Source: Fomitopsis serialis (taxonomy: Eukaryota; Basidiomycota; Agaricomycetes; Polyporales; Fomitopsidaceae). Taken from it: a stretch of 32,525 nucleotides of DNA. The notes beneath the pieces are model-generated. The model saw only the letters and a program-made list of their open reading frames with translations. It did not search any database and was not told the DNA's origin. The translations under genes and the position numbers were made by a program. Positions within the stretch are counted from its first letter, which is position 1; every line of letters begins with the position of its first letter. The stretch spans positions 1-32,525 of the forward strand of contig NW_025955387.1 of the NCBI RefSeq assembly GCF_022376445.1, written 5' to 3'. Shown in pieces: positions 1-10,600 of this stretch.

Positions 1-2
1 GA

Positions 3-1562
3 ATCCTTAGCGAGATCCTACCGAAGTGGAACCCCCTCGCTGTGAGCTACGCAGACGGCCTCACTCTGACGGCCCGTAGATCCACACAAAATGACATAGC
101 AAGGATCGAAGAAGGCGACGCGGTCACCTTCAACCCCTCGATCACTGCGCGAGGAGGCCTGTCAGAGACGTTCCGCGTTTTCGTCAGTGAACACACCCAA
201 CAAAACCCGCCCACTCACAGACCAAGACCTGGCCGCGTAGTCCAGGAGGAAGTCACTACGGTCTTCATCTTTCCCACCCGCATCGATAAGTCGAAAGAAA
301 AGACGGTTCCCCCACAAATCGCCCCTCACGCTGCCTACTTTGGCCCCAAAGACGCCAGGAACGCCCTCTTACATGCGTCCTTGGATGAGCTATCACGTCG
401 CCCCGTACCCGGCGACCTAGCGGTCGCCATATACGCTGTCGAACAAACACCGTTAGACGCCCCATTACACATTGTATGCACAAGTAACGCACTTGCAGAA
501 ATGATCACAGATAAGGTCCCCGACTGGGAAGACAGAGGCTGGATTGACGTAGCCCTGGAAGAACACATGCGTACTCTCCTGAACAAACTGCGTCGACGCT
601 GCGCACCTACCACATTCAGACGTGCGGTAAAACCAACCGACCTGAAAGTACTGGGTGCCGCCAGACAACAAGTGTCGGAGCCCGACCCGCAGATCTTCAA
701 ACACCAACCTTACGCACCATTGTCTCGTGACTCCCGTTTCGAAGTGACGGGAGCTCGTTTGGCGAGGCTCACACAATCTATAGCGTACAAAGGCATTCTG
801 TCCCAGAAGTCTACAGCTCCCCGTAAACAAACTGAAGTGAATATCGCTGCAATCAGAAGACATGAAGAACGGAACGGACCTATAACGAGTGCGACAATCT
901 GGTCGAACGCCCGACATAAAGACTTCACCAGACCTTTCGCAGTATTCCTATGGAAGTGCATCCACGGCGCCCTGAAATGCGGAAACTTCTGGTTCAAAAT
1001 CCCCAACTATGAGGACCGAGCGCAGTGCAGCTTCTGTGGAGAAATAGAATCACTCCCGCACATCCTCTTCGAATGCACGGCCACCGGTCAGCGAGATATA
1101 TGGGAAATGACCGCGACCATATGGAGAAAAAAGAACTTACCCTGGATAACCCCGACAGTCGAAACTATCCACACCCTAGCCATTACAGAATGGACAAACG
1201 ATCAAAACAAGACACGCCCAGGAGCAAATAGGCTCTGGCGAATCCTCGTTTCAGAAGCTGCCCACCTAATCTGGAAACTCCGGTGCGAGAGAGTGATCGG
1301 TCACGAGACTGACCGAGAATGGACACACACGAAAATGCACGTCCGGCGCAAGTTCATGTATGTACTAAACAATAGGCTGGCCATGGACGTGGAAGCCACG
1401 AGGAAAAAGTATGGAAAACTTGCACAAAAAGCTGACCTTGTCCTTGCCACATGGAATGGCACCATCTTCGACGAACTCGCGCTCCCCGAAGATTGGACCC
1501 GGTGCAAAGGTTTTTTAGTGGGTAGTTCACCAGCCTTACGTCTGTTTTTAGACCCAGGGTGA
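3..1562 (+). CDS. Retrotransposon ORF2 C-terminus: degenerate RNase H-like domain plus CCHC zinc finger (5' partial)
   Basis: The frame is open from base 3 to the stop at 1560-1562, so the protein enters from upstream of the window and no start is assigned. Roughly 320-680 resembles the RNase H domain of basidiomycete LINE elements, with recognisable AYFGP, APLHIV, WEDRGWI and APTTFR blocks. The usual catalytic acidic residues are not at their expected places. Next comes a C-x2-C-x7-H-x4-C finger (about 1026-1076) of the zf-RVT type found after reverse transcriptases. The tail (LVLATWNGT, LPEDW) is also typical of these polyproteins. The frame carries no stop over about 520 codons, so this copy is recent or has been kept open. 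The retroelement origin is fairly sure, the clade is not. Confidence 0.7.
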   Translation: MLSEILPKWNPLAVSYADGLTLTARRSTQNDIARIEEGDAVTFNPSITARGGLSETFRVFVSEHTQQNPPTHRPRPGRVVQEEVTTVFIFPTRIDKSKEKTVPPQIAPHAAYFGPKDARNALLHASLDELSRRPVPGDLAVAIYAVEQTPLDAPLHIVCTSNALAEMITDKVPDWEDRGWIDVALEEHMRTLLNKLRRRCAPTTFRRAVKPTDLKVLGAARQQVSEPDPQIFKHQPYAPLSRDSRFEVTGARLARLTQSIAYKGILSQKSTAPRKQTEVNIAAIRRHEERNGPITSATIWSNARHKDFTRPFAVFLWKCIHGALKCGNFWFKIPNYEDRAQCSFCGEIESLPHILFECTATGQRDIWEMTATIWRKKNLPWITPTVETIHTLAITEWTNDQNKTRPGANRLWRILVSEAAHLIWKLRCERVIGHETDREWTHTKMHVRRKFMYVLNNRLAMDVEATRKKYGKLAQKADLVLATWNGTIFDELALPEDWTRCKGFLVGSSPALRLFLDPG

Positions 1563-1700
1563 AGAGCCCCACACTGGTTTGTTGAAACCGTGCGTAAAAA
1601 GCATTTTTTTCCGTGGATTGCACCGACGGGGCGACCCGTCCGCATGCTGGACGTCCGGGGCTGACCAATTGTCCGTTGCCGGCGTCTGTTAAAGCCCTCC

Positions 1701-1719
1701 AAAAAAAAAAAAAAAAAAA
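1701..1719 (+). repeat. A19 tract, putative LINE poly(A) tail
   Basis: Nineteen consecutive A residues lie about 140 nt after the stop of the retrotransposon ORF, the position expected for the 3' tail of a target-primed insertion. Confidence 0.65.
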
Positions 1720-2527
1720 TTCTTCATCGGTTTTAGGCTTGTACCCTGGCACGAGTTCCATCAGATACTCGTCTCCCCTGTTGAGACAACGAGGGCGCTG
1801 TTGCGATGCGGAGCCCTGTCCTTGTTCGCGTTGGGCTTCGATCCTCGACGGGCGGGCGAAGTCCGAGAGGCAGGCATGATGGACTGGTGTTGTTGTTCTT
1901 TTAGGGTGGGAGATACACTAGAGCGATCCCGACACTCGTGAACAACAATTGACTCGATGAACGCGGATGGCGGAAGACGTTATGATTGTGGTGGCTCGAA
2001 TGGCCGCGGTTTGCTATGATCGTTGTATGTATCTATTTACCATGAATCTCGATCATCACCTGAGGAGGAGGAGGAGGAGGAGGAGGGGGGAGGGGGAAGC
2101 GCACAGAGTATGTAGCTGGAAGTTATGATAGATCTCTTCACTTTCACTGACATGCTAGTACTTATTCGTTACAAGCTTCTGACTCAAACTATATATGGCA
2201 ATATCTGTAGGATGTCGATGAACCCGCGTTGTGGCAACTTGCCCACCGATGTGGCAAGTAACAGTGAAACGATGTGTAACACACCAATAACATACTGTTG
2301 TTACCGCCAGTACACCAAGTAAGAAACGTTTGAACACGGTCAGCGTGGTTGCTTACCACTGCTTACTTACCCTTTTGTTACTCATCACTAGCTTGGTAAG
2401 CCTGAAACCGGGATTGGGTAATTCGAAAGTCGCCGAAGCTTGGCCGGACAGACTCGCGTTCCTTGCCGCCACCCTCATCCTGTCTGCGCACACTTTCTAC
2501 GCTACCTGCTCTTCGTGACACGCAAAT
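1720..2527. other. Intergenic: retroelement flank and MIA40 upstream region
   Basis: No convincing gene was seen. Short open frames here have no recognisable composition or splice pattern. The stretch holds a GGA microsatellite (2062-2098) and must include the MIA40 promoter. Confidence 0.5.
2062..2098 (+). repeat. (GGA)n microsatellite grading into a G-rich run
   Basis: About eight GGA units are followed by G6 and G5 runs, about 430 nt upstream of the MIA40 start. The purine-only strand could form a triplex or G-quadruplex, but no function is implied. Confidence 0.85.
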
Positions 2528-3333
2528 ATGTTCAGGACAATCGCTGCAAAGGTACCACTCCGCCGCTGTCTACACACAGCGCCACGTTCAACGGCAGCCT
2601 CACGTCCTAGCCGCGCCGGTGCCGTTGTCGCAGGGTCGGCGGTGGTCGCGACATATCTTGCTTGGAGAACATTGCAAGGGGATAAGATTGCGCTGGACTC
2701 AGTGGCTACTTGTACGCACGCCTTTTGTTGTAGAAATGTCAGATTCTAATTGAATGTCTCCAGCTTCGAAACATGCCTCCGCAGGAGCTAAGGTTGCAGA
2801 TGCACCCGACGCCGTGGCAGGCGCACGTCAGGCAGACCCAGAGGAAGCCTCGCTAGAAGAGTCTCTGACCGACCCAACGGACATGCGCGAGCACGCCGAA
2901 GAAGAGTCCGAGAGCAGCGGCGGCGCGTACAACCCCGTTACTGGAGAAATCAACTGGGACTGCCCTTGTCTCGGTGGAATGGCACACGGCCCTTGCGGTT
3001 TGCAGTTCCGCGAGGCTTTCTCGTGCTTCGTCTTCTCCGAGAAGGAGCCCAAGGGTATCGACTGTGTGGAAAAATTCAAGGCTATGCAGGACTGCTTCAG
3101 GGAGCATCCGGAGCACTACGGTGAAGGTGCGTATGACCACTCTGACACGTTCATTTCGATATTGAGCTTGAGATATTGTAGACATCATGAATGATGATGA
3201 CGAGGAGGAGGATGTCGCACCTCCTGCTGGCGACTCCCCCGTCGGTGGCCACACCTCCGAGGCGACCGCTCAGACACTGTCTGAGTCTCAGGCGGAGCAG
3301 CCCGCGTCGAAGCCGTCAGCGTCTGCTGCATAG
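2528..3333 (+). CDS. MIA40: Mitochondrial intermembrane space import and assembly protein 40 (Mia40/Tim40)
   Basis: Oxidoreductase of the mitochondrial disulfide relay. It oxidises and traps small Cys-motif proteins in the intermembrane space and is reoxidised by Erv1. The model has three exons, 2528-2711, 2764-3126 and 3182-3333, giving 232 residues. Phases agree at both introns, and intron 1 carries a CTAAT branch site before its CAG acceptor. The N-terminus is a presequence rich in Arg, Ser and Ala, followed by a membrane-anchor-like segment ([15 protein letters not shown]), as in the yeast anchored form. An acidic linker precedes the catalytic CPC motif (residues 128-130). Two helices with C-x9-C follow ([11 protein letters not shown] and [11 protein letters not shown]), the signature of the family. 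The C-terminal tail is acidic and low-complexity. Exon 3 restores the conserved EHYGED-type junction. Very secure assignment. Confidence 0.95.
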
Positions 3334-3855
3334 TTTTAACCCTCAAAAGTACTAGACACGCTCACGCTATGTTTGTTGTAATCTGTGGCATCCCCGCTCT
3401 GCTCGCATTATCTCGTCATGCCTAATTCGACGTGCCATCTAGAGCGTCAGACTGCTGAAGCTATCCGTACATGTGCGACCGAGCAATCGGCGACTGCACG
3501 CTACTATACATCATCACCAAAGCATATTTTGTCGGCGAATCGAGGGTTGCGTATCAGGTAAGGCGTATTGTAGCAAGTCACGCTGTTCTTCTTCGAGCTC
3601 GAGGACACTCTAGTCGATGCTCGATTGCGCTGGTCTCGGTGCAAGGGTCCATGCACGTCCATACACTTCACGGACGAGCTCTGCAACTATATTGTACATT
3701 GAACGTTGACAAGCAATACTGTTAGTTGACAACGTAGGGCCAGAAATTCCCAAGCACTATCGTACAACACGCGTATGACTGCAACGATTACTGTACATGT
3801 CCGTCAAACCAAACTACTTACAGATGTCAGCGACACGCACCTGGCGGTCTGGCCG
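3334..3855. other. Intergenic between convergent genes
   Basis: The 3' flanks of MIA40 and of the minus-strand F-box gene meet here. Open frames at 3471-3725 and 3504-3686 have no recognisable product. Nothing else was seen. Confidence 0.5.
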
Positions 3856-5241
3856 CTAGAACAAGGACGACATGATCATCTCCAGAAGCTGAGGCAGCTC
3901 GTCTGGACGGGGGAGCCCGTCCCCTTCGTTCGCTCGAGCTGTGGCTAGACTAGCCAGCGGGCCCAGTCCTTTTGACCGCCGCCTCGCATCCACGGTTGCA
4001 TAGAACTTCTCCAGGGCCCTGTCGTCATCCTTCTCAACCGCCGCGGCCACCGGCTCTCCCCGGATATACCCGTAGCCAGTTGTGGATATCTCGTAGGTGA
4101 GAGCCATCTCCGTGCGCGGCGAATCCTCGAGGTAGAGACCCCACACTGGCAGGTCCTTGCACATAACGCGCACGTAGGTGAGCTCCGTGAGCCCCTCGTC
4201 GAAGCGAGCGAACACCTGAGACCACTTGCGCCGCGGCGTTTTGTTCTGGAAGTCGTCGCCTGTGTGCATGGGGCAAGAGTCGAGCACGAGCGAGGTTAGG
4301 GTGTTTTGGTGTTTGATAATGAAGTCCTCGAGGTGGGAGCTCGTGTCGAAGCAGAACCCGCCGAGCTTCAAGCGGCGCAGCGCGGGGAAGTGGAGGACAG
4401 AGAAGTCGATTCCCGGCCACACGGAGCCGACCGGCTGATCGCTCGTCATGGACAGGGAGGTGAGGCTTTGCGCGGGGGCAAGGACATAATCCGGGAGGTA
4501 CTCCTGCCAGAACACTTCCCAGTAGTCTTGGTTGTCCAGGCTGCGTGCGCGATGTACCGAGAGAGTCAGGTCTTCTAGCGGCTCCATCAGCCGTTTGAAA
4601 TTTTCCTCCATCATGGAAGGCTCAGGGCATGGTAGGAGATTGTGCAGCGACAGCGTCTTTAGATGCCGCGGCGGGGTCTCCCCGATTGTGCTCAGCGCGT
4701 CGAGAATGTTGAAATGATGCATGACGTACTTCGAGACGCCATTGCTGACGTCGTCGGGCGACACTGGGATGTGCAATGGGTCATTGTACGGGCCTGCGAA
4801 GAGGCAGACGTGGAAGCTCTCGAGCAAGGGAAAAAGTGACCCGAGCTCTGAGAGGATTTGATATATTGTCTTCGCAACCTGGTCCTGTTGACCAACTGTT
4901 ACATCGGATGGACAAAAGACATCAATGGGCCAGTACAACCATAGGCACGATGCATGTTTACCTTGAATAAGTCCTGCGTTCGCAGAGGCAACTGGCGATC
5001 GGTCTATGAGTCTGTACTCCAGCGTCTTCGCCCATTTCGCCAACCGATTGCGCAAGAGCAAGAGCATGTTCGCCACGCTCTTTCTCGTATTCTTGAGCAC
5101 TAGAGACTCGAAGGCAAGAGACGTCGCAAGAGACTTCCACTCTTTGTTGATTGTGCGTAGCGTACGGCGGTCCCCATGCTCTGAGGCTTCAACGAAACCA
5201 ATGAGTACCTCAGCAGGACATCGGTCGATCGGTGCAGGCAT
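3856..5241 (-). CDS. F-box-like / leucine-rich repeat-type protein
   Basis: Single-exon gene of 461 residues starting at the ATG at 5241. The N-terminus (residues 7-50, CPAEVLIGFVEAS ... TINKEWKSLA) has the pattern of a divergent F-box: a Leu/Pro start, then a helix with a conserved Trp. The rest has irregular Leu-rich repeats (for example LKTLSLHNLLPCPEP, LTSLSMTSDQPVGS, LRRLKLGGFCFD, LTSLVLDSCPM) typical of the very large F-box/LRR families of Agaricomycetes. By family knowledge such proteins would pair with Skp1 in an SCF ubiquitin ligase and choose a substrate. The substrate cannot be inferred. The frame is intact. The F-box itself is weakly conserved, so the safe statement is a basidiomycete F-box-like family member. 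Confidence 0.75.
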   Translation of the reverse strand: MPAPIDRCPAEVLIGFVEASEHGDRRTLRTINKEWKSLATSLAFESLVLKNTRKSVANMLLLLRNRLAKWAKTLEYRLIDRSPVASANAGLIQGKHASCLWLYWPIDVFCPSDVTVGQQDQVAKTIYQILSELGSLFPLLESFHVCLFAGPYNDPLHIPVSPDDVSNGVSKYVMHHFNILDALSTIGETPPRHLKTLSLHNLLPCPEPSMMEENFKRLMEPLEDLTLSVHRARSLDNQDYWEVFWQEYLPDYVLAPAQSLTSLSMTSDQPVGSVWPGIDFSVLHFPALRRLKLGGFCFDTSSHLEDFIIKHQNTLTSLVLDSCPMHTGDDFQNKTPRRKWSQVFARFDEGLTELTYVRVMCKDLPVWGLYLEDSPRTEMALTYEISTTGYGYIRGEPVAAAVEKDDDRALEKFYATVDARRRSKGLGPLASLATARANEGDGLPRPDELPQLLEMIMSSLF

Positions 5242-5589
5242 CGCTGCTAGATGCTGTTCTCTTTGATGATGCGTCGGCGTCTCAGAACTTGCGACTATTA
5301 GTGCACGCAGTGAGATGCACAGTGAACGGCGGGTGAGTGCCAGTGCGGGGCAAGTGCGGCGGTAGACACTACGGCGATCTCGATCGCCTCGTGGCTACTG
5401 GACTGCCCCGGGCCGTAATTTATTTAGCATCCAACCGTCTACATCGGTGGCTGAACTTGAACGCGTCGTTGTATATTCTTACTTACGCATTGAATTGTGC
5501 AAACACATGGACGTATACTCTGACGCGAGTGTTCGGTCCACCCTGGGCACACGACTCACTGGTGGACAGCCTGAAGGGCGTTCATTCGA
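5242..5589. other. Intergenic upstream of the F-box-like gene
   Basis: Probable promoter side of the minus-strand F-box-like gene. No gene or clear motif was seen. Confidence 0.4.
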
Positions 5590-6179
5590 AGGATAGGGCA
5601 GTCCTGCTGGCGGTATCTTCGAGCTGACCGTTGAGAACGCCGGCAACACCGTCCTCGGCCAGACAAATACTCTGTTCTGTGCTGCATTAAGTGATCCGAT
5701 AAGTCATGGGTCTGTATTGATTACTGAAGCGTGTCCTACAGCCGGTAACATGGCCCCCCTCGTTGTGCACGGTGGTAATACAACCGAATTCGCGCTCTGT
5801 GAGTCATTGAGGAGCAACTACGACTTTGTCCCTCGGACAACAACGGTGGTGAGTACCAGTCCGAGTCACGCCCCTGTCATGACTGAGAGCGGTACAGGAC
5901 TGCAGTTTGGGGGAAGATTCACGAAAACGGAAGGTGATTTGTCTTCGGTGGAAACGCAACCCAATCAATAATACGTGGAGCTCCTTCGGAATCAGGCACA
6001 TCACAAGCGCGGACGTTTCACCACGCTCACCTACCTCCGGAAAGTGTACAATCGATATTCAGAACTTCAGAATGTACCCGGACACCAAGGTGCCCATTCG
6101 AGGTGATGCAAACCCGTCCTGTCAATACATAAGACGAGACGGCGAATATACAGGCGCACCACCGCTGAGTTCAGGATAG
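5590..6179 (+). pseudogene. Decayed coding fragment of unknown family
   Basis: Codon-like sequence starts near 5595 (GGIFELTVENAGNTVLGQ) and stays open in that frame to a stop at about 5971, passing VVHGGNTTEFALCE and YDFVPRTTTVVS. Near 5945 the apparent sense moves to the next frame (RNPINNTWSSFGIRHIT), which stays open to 6179. The composition (Thr, Asn, Gly, few Lys, spaced Cys) suggests a secreted beta-rich protein, but I do not recognise the family. No good start codon or splice sites frame it. It is best described as a fragment or pseudogene with at least one frame change, and chance open frame cannot be excluded. Confidence 0.3.
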
Positions 6180-7658
6180 CTTTGTCACCGCACGTTGCTG
6201 AGCACACTGGGTATATGGGTGTTTTATGTCCAGCTATTCAAGCAGCAATGTCACGTTCATGAGAAAGTAACATGCATACACCTACTTGTGAGACGAGACT
6301 TTGCCGTGCACACGACCCATGCACGGCCGGCTTCTACATACGCCCCGTGGGGCGTACAGAAGGTTCGCATCTCAGCGTTCTATGGGTCCGGTGACCAAGA
6401 TGCCGTACATTGTGCAGGCGCCATGCAACATCTCTAGAAGACTGCCCTTGAAGCGCGCGCGTAGAGGGCGCATGAGGAGAAATATTATGGACAGCCATAA
6501 ACGGCCCGGTACTTCAGATGCCTTCATGCATATGCATAGAATGGGTCAAGAAGATAGGCAGCTGCAGGACTGCTGGAAATGACCAGCAGGACGTTGCCTG
6601 TCCGGATCAGCACATACGCATGCACCATTCATTCAAGGCATCTGACTCCCGGGGCCGTGGCCAGTTTTGAGCCGAACATTACCAGACCTCCGTGCGCAGG
6701 AGTGTGAGCACGGACCTTTATCACGAGGAATCCGTTCATTTCCGTCTAGGAACAAAATATGAGCGAATAAAGTGAATGCATACGCACCTCATTCAGCTTT
6801 TTCTCCGCCGTATCTTCACGAGCTAGATGAACGCCGACGCGAGCTCTTTCTACCGGGAGCAAACACCTCATCTATTGACATCTAGCAAACGCGAACTGAG
6901 TCATGACCCAGAGCATGAGAAGTATAGAAGGCCTCGGGTTTCCGCTCGGCGCTCAAGCTGCACTGGCGTAATTTGCAAGTACATGGAAATAGCCCAGTGC
7001 TATGGCCACCGACTAGACTGAGACGGAGTCGCAGCGACAAGGATCGAAGGCAACCGCTACCAAGAGACAAGCGTAGCGATGAGATGCTTGTCGTCTCCAG
7101 GTCTTCAGCCTTCCAGCCCGCCTTGTCCGTGGGCATGGTATATCGGCTGCGGTTTTGTTGTATTTCCCGCCGATTTTCTTGGCGAAATTCAAGGCCACTG
7201 TTGAGCTGCAAAGATACAGTGCGTTCATCCAGAGGTCATGAGTGCGAAGTAAGAGGGAGAGAGAATGAGAATAGATGAGAATGAAAAAGGGACGGAGGAC
7301 ACGCGCTGACACGAGGCAGTGGGAACGCCGAACAAGGTTGACGTTGAAGTCTAAATTGGCGATATGCCATTTGTGGCTACTGTCTACAGTGACCGCGCCG
7401 AGCTAGAAAGCCTCTTCTCCTCTTTCTTCTTCCCCGCTTGGTCGCCTTTATGTCTTTGTGCGCGGTCAGTATTCTTTTGTTCTGTTCAGCCTCTCCTGCG
7501 TCTCAGAGCACCCCATCACTTATGTTTGACCCGCAGATCCTGCCACCCACAAACTTTCTTGATTCACTGTTCACGAGCAATTTGCTGAGCCACGCCAGTC
7601 ATTCTTACAAGTCCCGAGGGCTACTGCTGCCTCTTCCGTCCCTAGACCCGGCAGGATC
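6180..7658. other. Gene-poor region and promoter of the PH-Sec7 gene
   Basis: I see no recognisable coding sequence here. Short open frames on both strands lack family features and splice support. The last 250 nt, with a pyrimidine-rich tract, would be the promoter and leader of the downstream gene. Confidence 0.45.
7411..7437 (+). promoter_or_regulatory. CT-rich tract upstream of the PH-Sec7 gene
   Basis: A run almost entirely of C and T ends about 220 nt before the start codon at 7659. Pyrimidine tracts just upstream of transcription starts are common in filamentous fungal promoters. The role here is inferred from position only. Confidence 0.4.
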
Positions 7659-10600
7659 ATGGAGTCGTCGACCGTCGCCGAGCAGCGCGCAACCGCTGTC
7701 GCGAAGCTCAAACGTGCGGCGTCACTACCTCGCATGAAAGACGGGCGCCGCCCACCGATGCACGTCGAGGCAGTTAGTGAGGGAGAGAGGATGGAAGATG
7801 ATGGGCGGGCTGATGAGGAGATTGCGGACGAGTCGGATGTAAGGCGGGAGTCGCAGGAGGAAGGGTCGGACCAGGGACCTGGGACGGAAGCACCGGCGGA
7901 GGAGGCGAAGGTCGAGGACACACCGCCACCGCAGCCACCAGAGACCCCAGTGCAGTCGGAGAGCACACCGACTCGCACGAAGCGGAGGTCGCGGTCACGG
8001 ACGCGTTCGAGGGGCTCCAGGGACATGAAGAACAAGACCTCGAAACATTCGCCACACATCAGCTCTGCCAGCCATACAAACGAGTCTTCCGCGGACGAGT
8101 TCTATCCCTCTGCACCAGGAGAGGATGCGCCTCCATCGCCCGTCCTTGTCTCGCCTATACCGTCTCAGGCGTTCATGTTGCCAGCTTCGCGGTTGCTCGC
8201 TTCGCCGCTTTTCATGCCAGGGACACAACCTCCAACACCGCTGCCCACGCTCAACGACTTGCAGACCGTCGCTCGGATGGGTTTGTACAGATCAAACAGT
8301 GCGGGCGCAGCTAGAGCCATGGCGATGTCCAAGTTGACTGGCGAACCTGTGGACCTTGCGTTCATCTCGCCTTCTGCGACACCCCCACCCGGCGGCGCAC
8401 GGCTTCAGCGTAACAACACAGTCTCTGGAGGTGAGAGGTTAGCCGCGCGAAGACTCATGCTGAACAGGCTGGGCAACCGAATCAATGCAACGGACGGAGA
8501 TCAGACGAGTGGTGGCGAAGAGGCACCCGCACCGGTCCTACCACCGAAGCGCAGGAGGCGGCGATCCAAACGCGCTTCCTCGCGTGCTTCGACGGTGGTG
8601 GACGATCGAGAAGAGCGCGAGCCTCCTTCCACTACGCCTAACACCCCGCTCGTACCACAGTCGCCGCTACTCGCGTTGAACTTCAATGTCCCGGAGCCTC
8701 CGCGTCCGCCGACGGCGAATGGAGATGCTGGCCGCGCCTCTCCGCTAAAGAAGCTGAACGGTAGCCTCACTTACGACTGGGAGAAACCCACCGGTCATCG
8801 GGGCGTGGTTGTCGAGGACGAGGACGATGCACCCGAGCAATTACCGCTCCCCAAGCCGCCTGTGACACCTGCGCGCGGATTCGCGCAGTCTTCCGGAGTT
8901 CGCTTGCCACATTCGTCCGATGCGCCATCAAGCACTTCGACGGACTCAGCACCCGCAGGCGCCATCGGAGTGCCAGTATTCCTGTCCAGAAATGCTGGAC
9001 TTGGGCGTGAGGTATTCCCAGCGAGCCCATTCGCTACTCCTTTCAAGGAGAAGCCGTTCCCGGATGATGACGAGCAGGTGCCTTATCAGGAAACAAGGAG
9101 TAGGTCGAGACTTGCTTCCGAGCGTGAAAGTGAGATCAGTTGGGTAGCTGAGCCATGTAAGTGACGGATGCCTGCGGCTATCTATGCCGGTGCTAAGCGT
9201 CCCTATCCTTAGTGCCTGTTGAGCGTCCACCTGTGGAGGAGGACGAAGACGATGAGGACATGGACGATGAAGACGAAGAGGAGGACGTGCAGGATCCCGA
9301 ACCCGAAGTTGAGGAAGGCGAGGAGGCCAGTGTTGACATCGAACAGCCTGCGCAACTCTCGTTTGATCGGCCTCAGCTCACAGCACGAACTGACCTAGTT
9401 GTTGACCTCGAGACGTCTCCCGAACCCACATCCTCGCACATTGTACCTTCCCCCATCTCCCCAATAGCCCCCCTCTCATCCCCGACACCTGACCTTCAAT
9501 TGAACACGCAAATCTCCCCTGTTACTTATCCTCGGGCGCTTGCTGTGGGGACGCCCAGCCAACTTGACCGCGTTCCTAGCGCCGAGCTCTCCGACTGGGA
9601 GGACCGGGCGAGGCTGACTGACTCTACGATCAAACGCCCTGCGGATCCCACCAGTGCCTGGGAGCGCGTGAAGAACACTTTTGGTATCAGCCGAAGTGCC
9701 TCTGCCAGCGGCCGACGCTCCCGCACCAACAGCATCAACGCTCGGGACCGTCGCAACAACACGGATTCCAGTGTTAGTCGTGATAGTCGCGTCAGTCTTT
9801 CGAAGGAGAAGGGTGAACACGCTCACCCTGATACACAGCCGCCGTCCGCTTCCACGTCTATGCTCTCTCTCCCCGCCGGTGCTCAGATGGGCCTGCATTC
9901 TCCAGTACCACCTGCGACCCCTGTGGAGAGGTTGATGTACGAGACAAACTCCAAGTTACACCCCTTCCCTGGCCTGAAGCCTTCGTTCCCTAACATGAAG
10001 GCTGACGGGAAGGGAGGGAAGCCGATGACGCCGTCCGCCTCAAGTCCGGATGTTGCTTCGCCCAATGGCCTGGGAGAGGCCCCCAGCTCGAGTTCATCGA
10101 ACACCGCGACATGGCAATTTGAGAACGGCAGGGAACGCAAGCTCTCCCATCAAGCGTCCGACAGTCGTCTCCTGCCAAAGTTCAACGGCGCCACCTCGCC
10201 GCCTCCTGTGTCGGCTGTTAACTCGAACGCTTCGCAAGGTGATTACTTCAGTGTGCATCTTGTTCCTGCTCCTGTAAACGCAAGCACTACAGGTTCGATG
10301 AAGCTGCCGATGAATCGGGAAGGCGTGAAGAAGTGGCTAAGCGCGAAGAAACTTTTCTCCTCCCAGACGTCCCCTGTCACGTCAACTAGCGGTTCCAGCT
10401 CGCCTCCGTCGGAAACTCGACCACGGATGGGACAGAAGAAGGGGTCATTCTCCGACTTGTTGCCCAACAGAAAGGAGATAGACAACGATTGGGAAGAACC
10501 TAGCCGGGGCAAGTCACCGACGCCGTTGAGTCCTCCAAGTACCTCCACCTTGGGCAAGCCGCGAGATGGGAGACTGCCCCCACGAGGGCCAACTCCTGTG

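Larger units (their letters stand above)
1..1719 (+). mobile_element. 3' portion of a non-LTR (LINE-type) retrotransposon
   Basis: The first 1.7 kb reads as the 3' end of a LINE-type element. It holds the C-terminal part of an ORF2-like polyprotein (3-1562), a 3' untranslated segment of about 140 nt, and an uninterrupted A tract at 1701-1719 that would be the poly(A) tail. The 5' part, with the reverse transcriptase and endonuclease, would lie before the window. No target-site duplication can be judged because the 5' end is not visible. No LTR or terminal inverted repeat was seen. The sequence after the A tract is probably flanking host DNA, although an internal A tract is possible. Confidence 0.7.
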
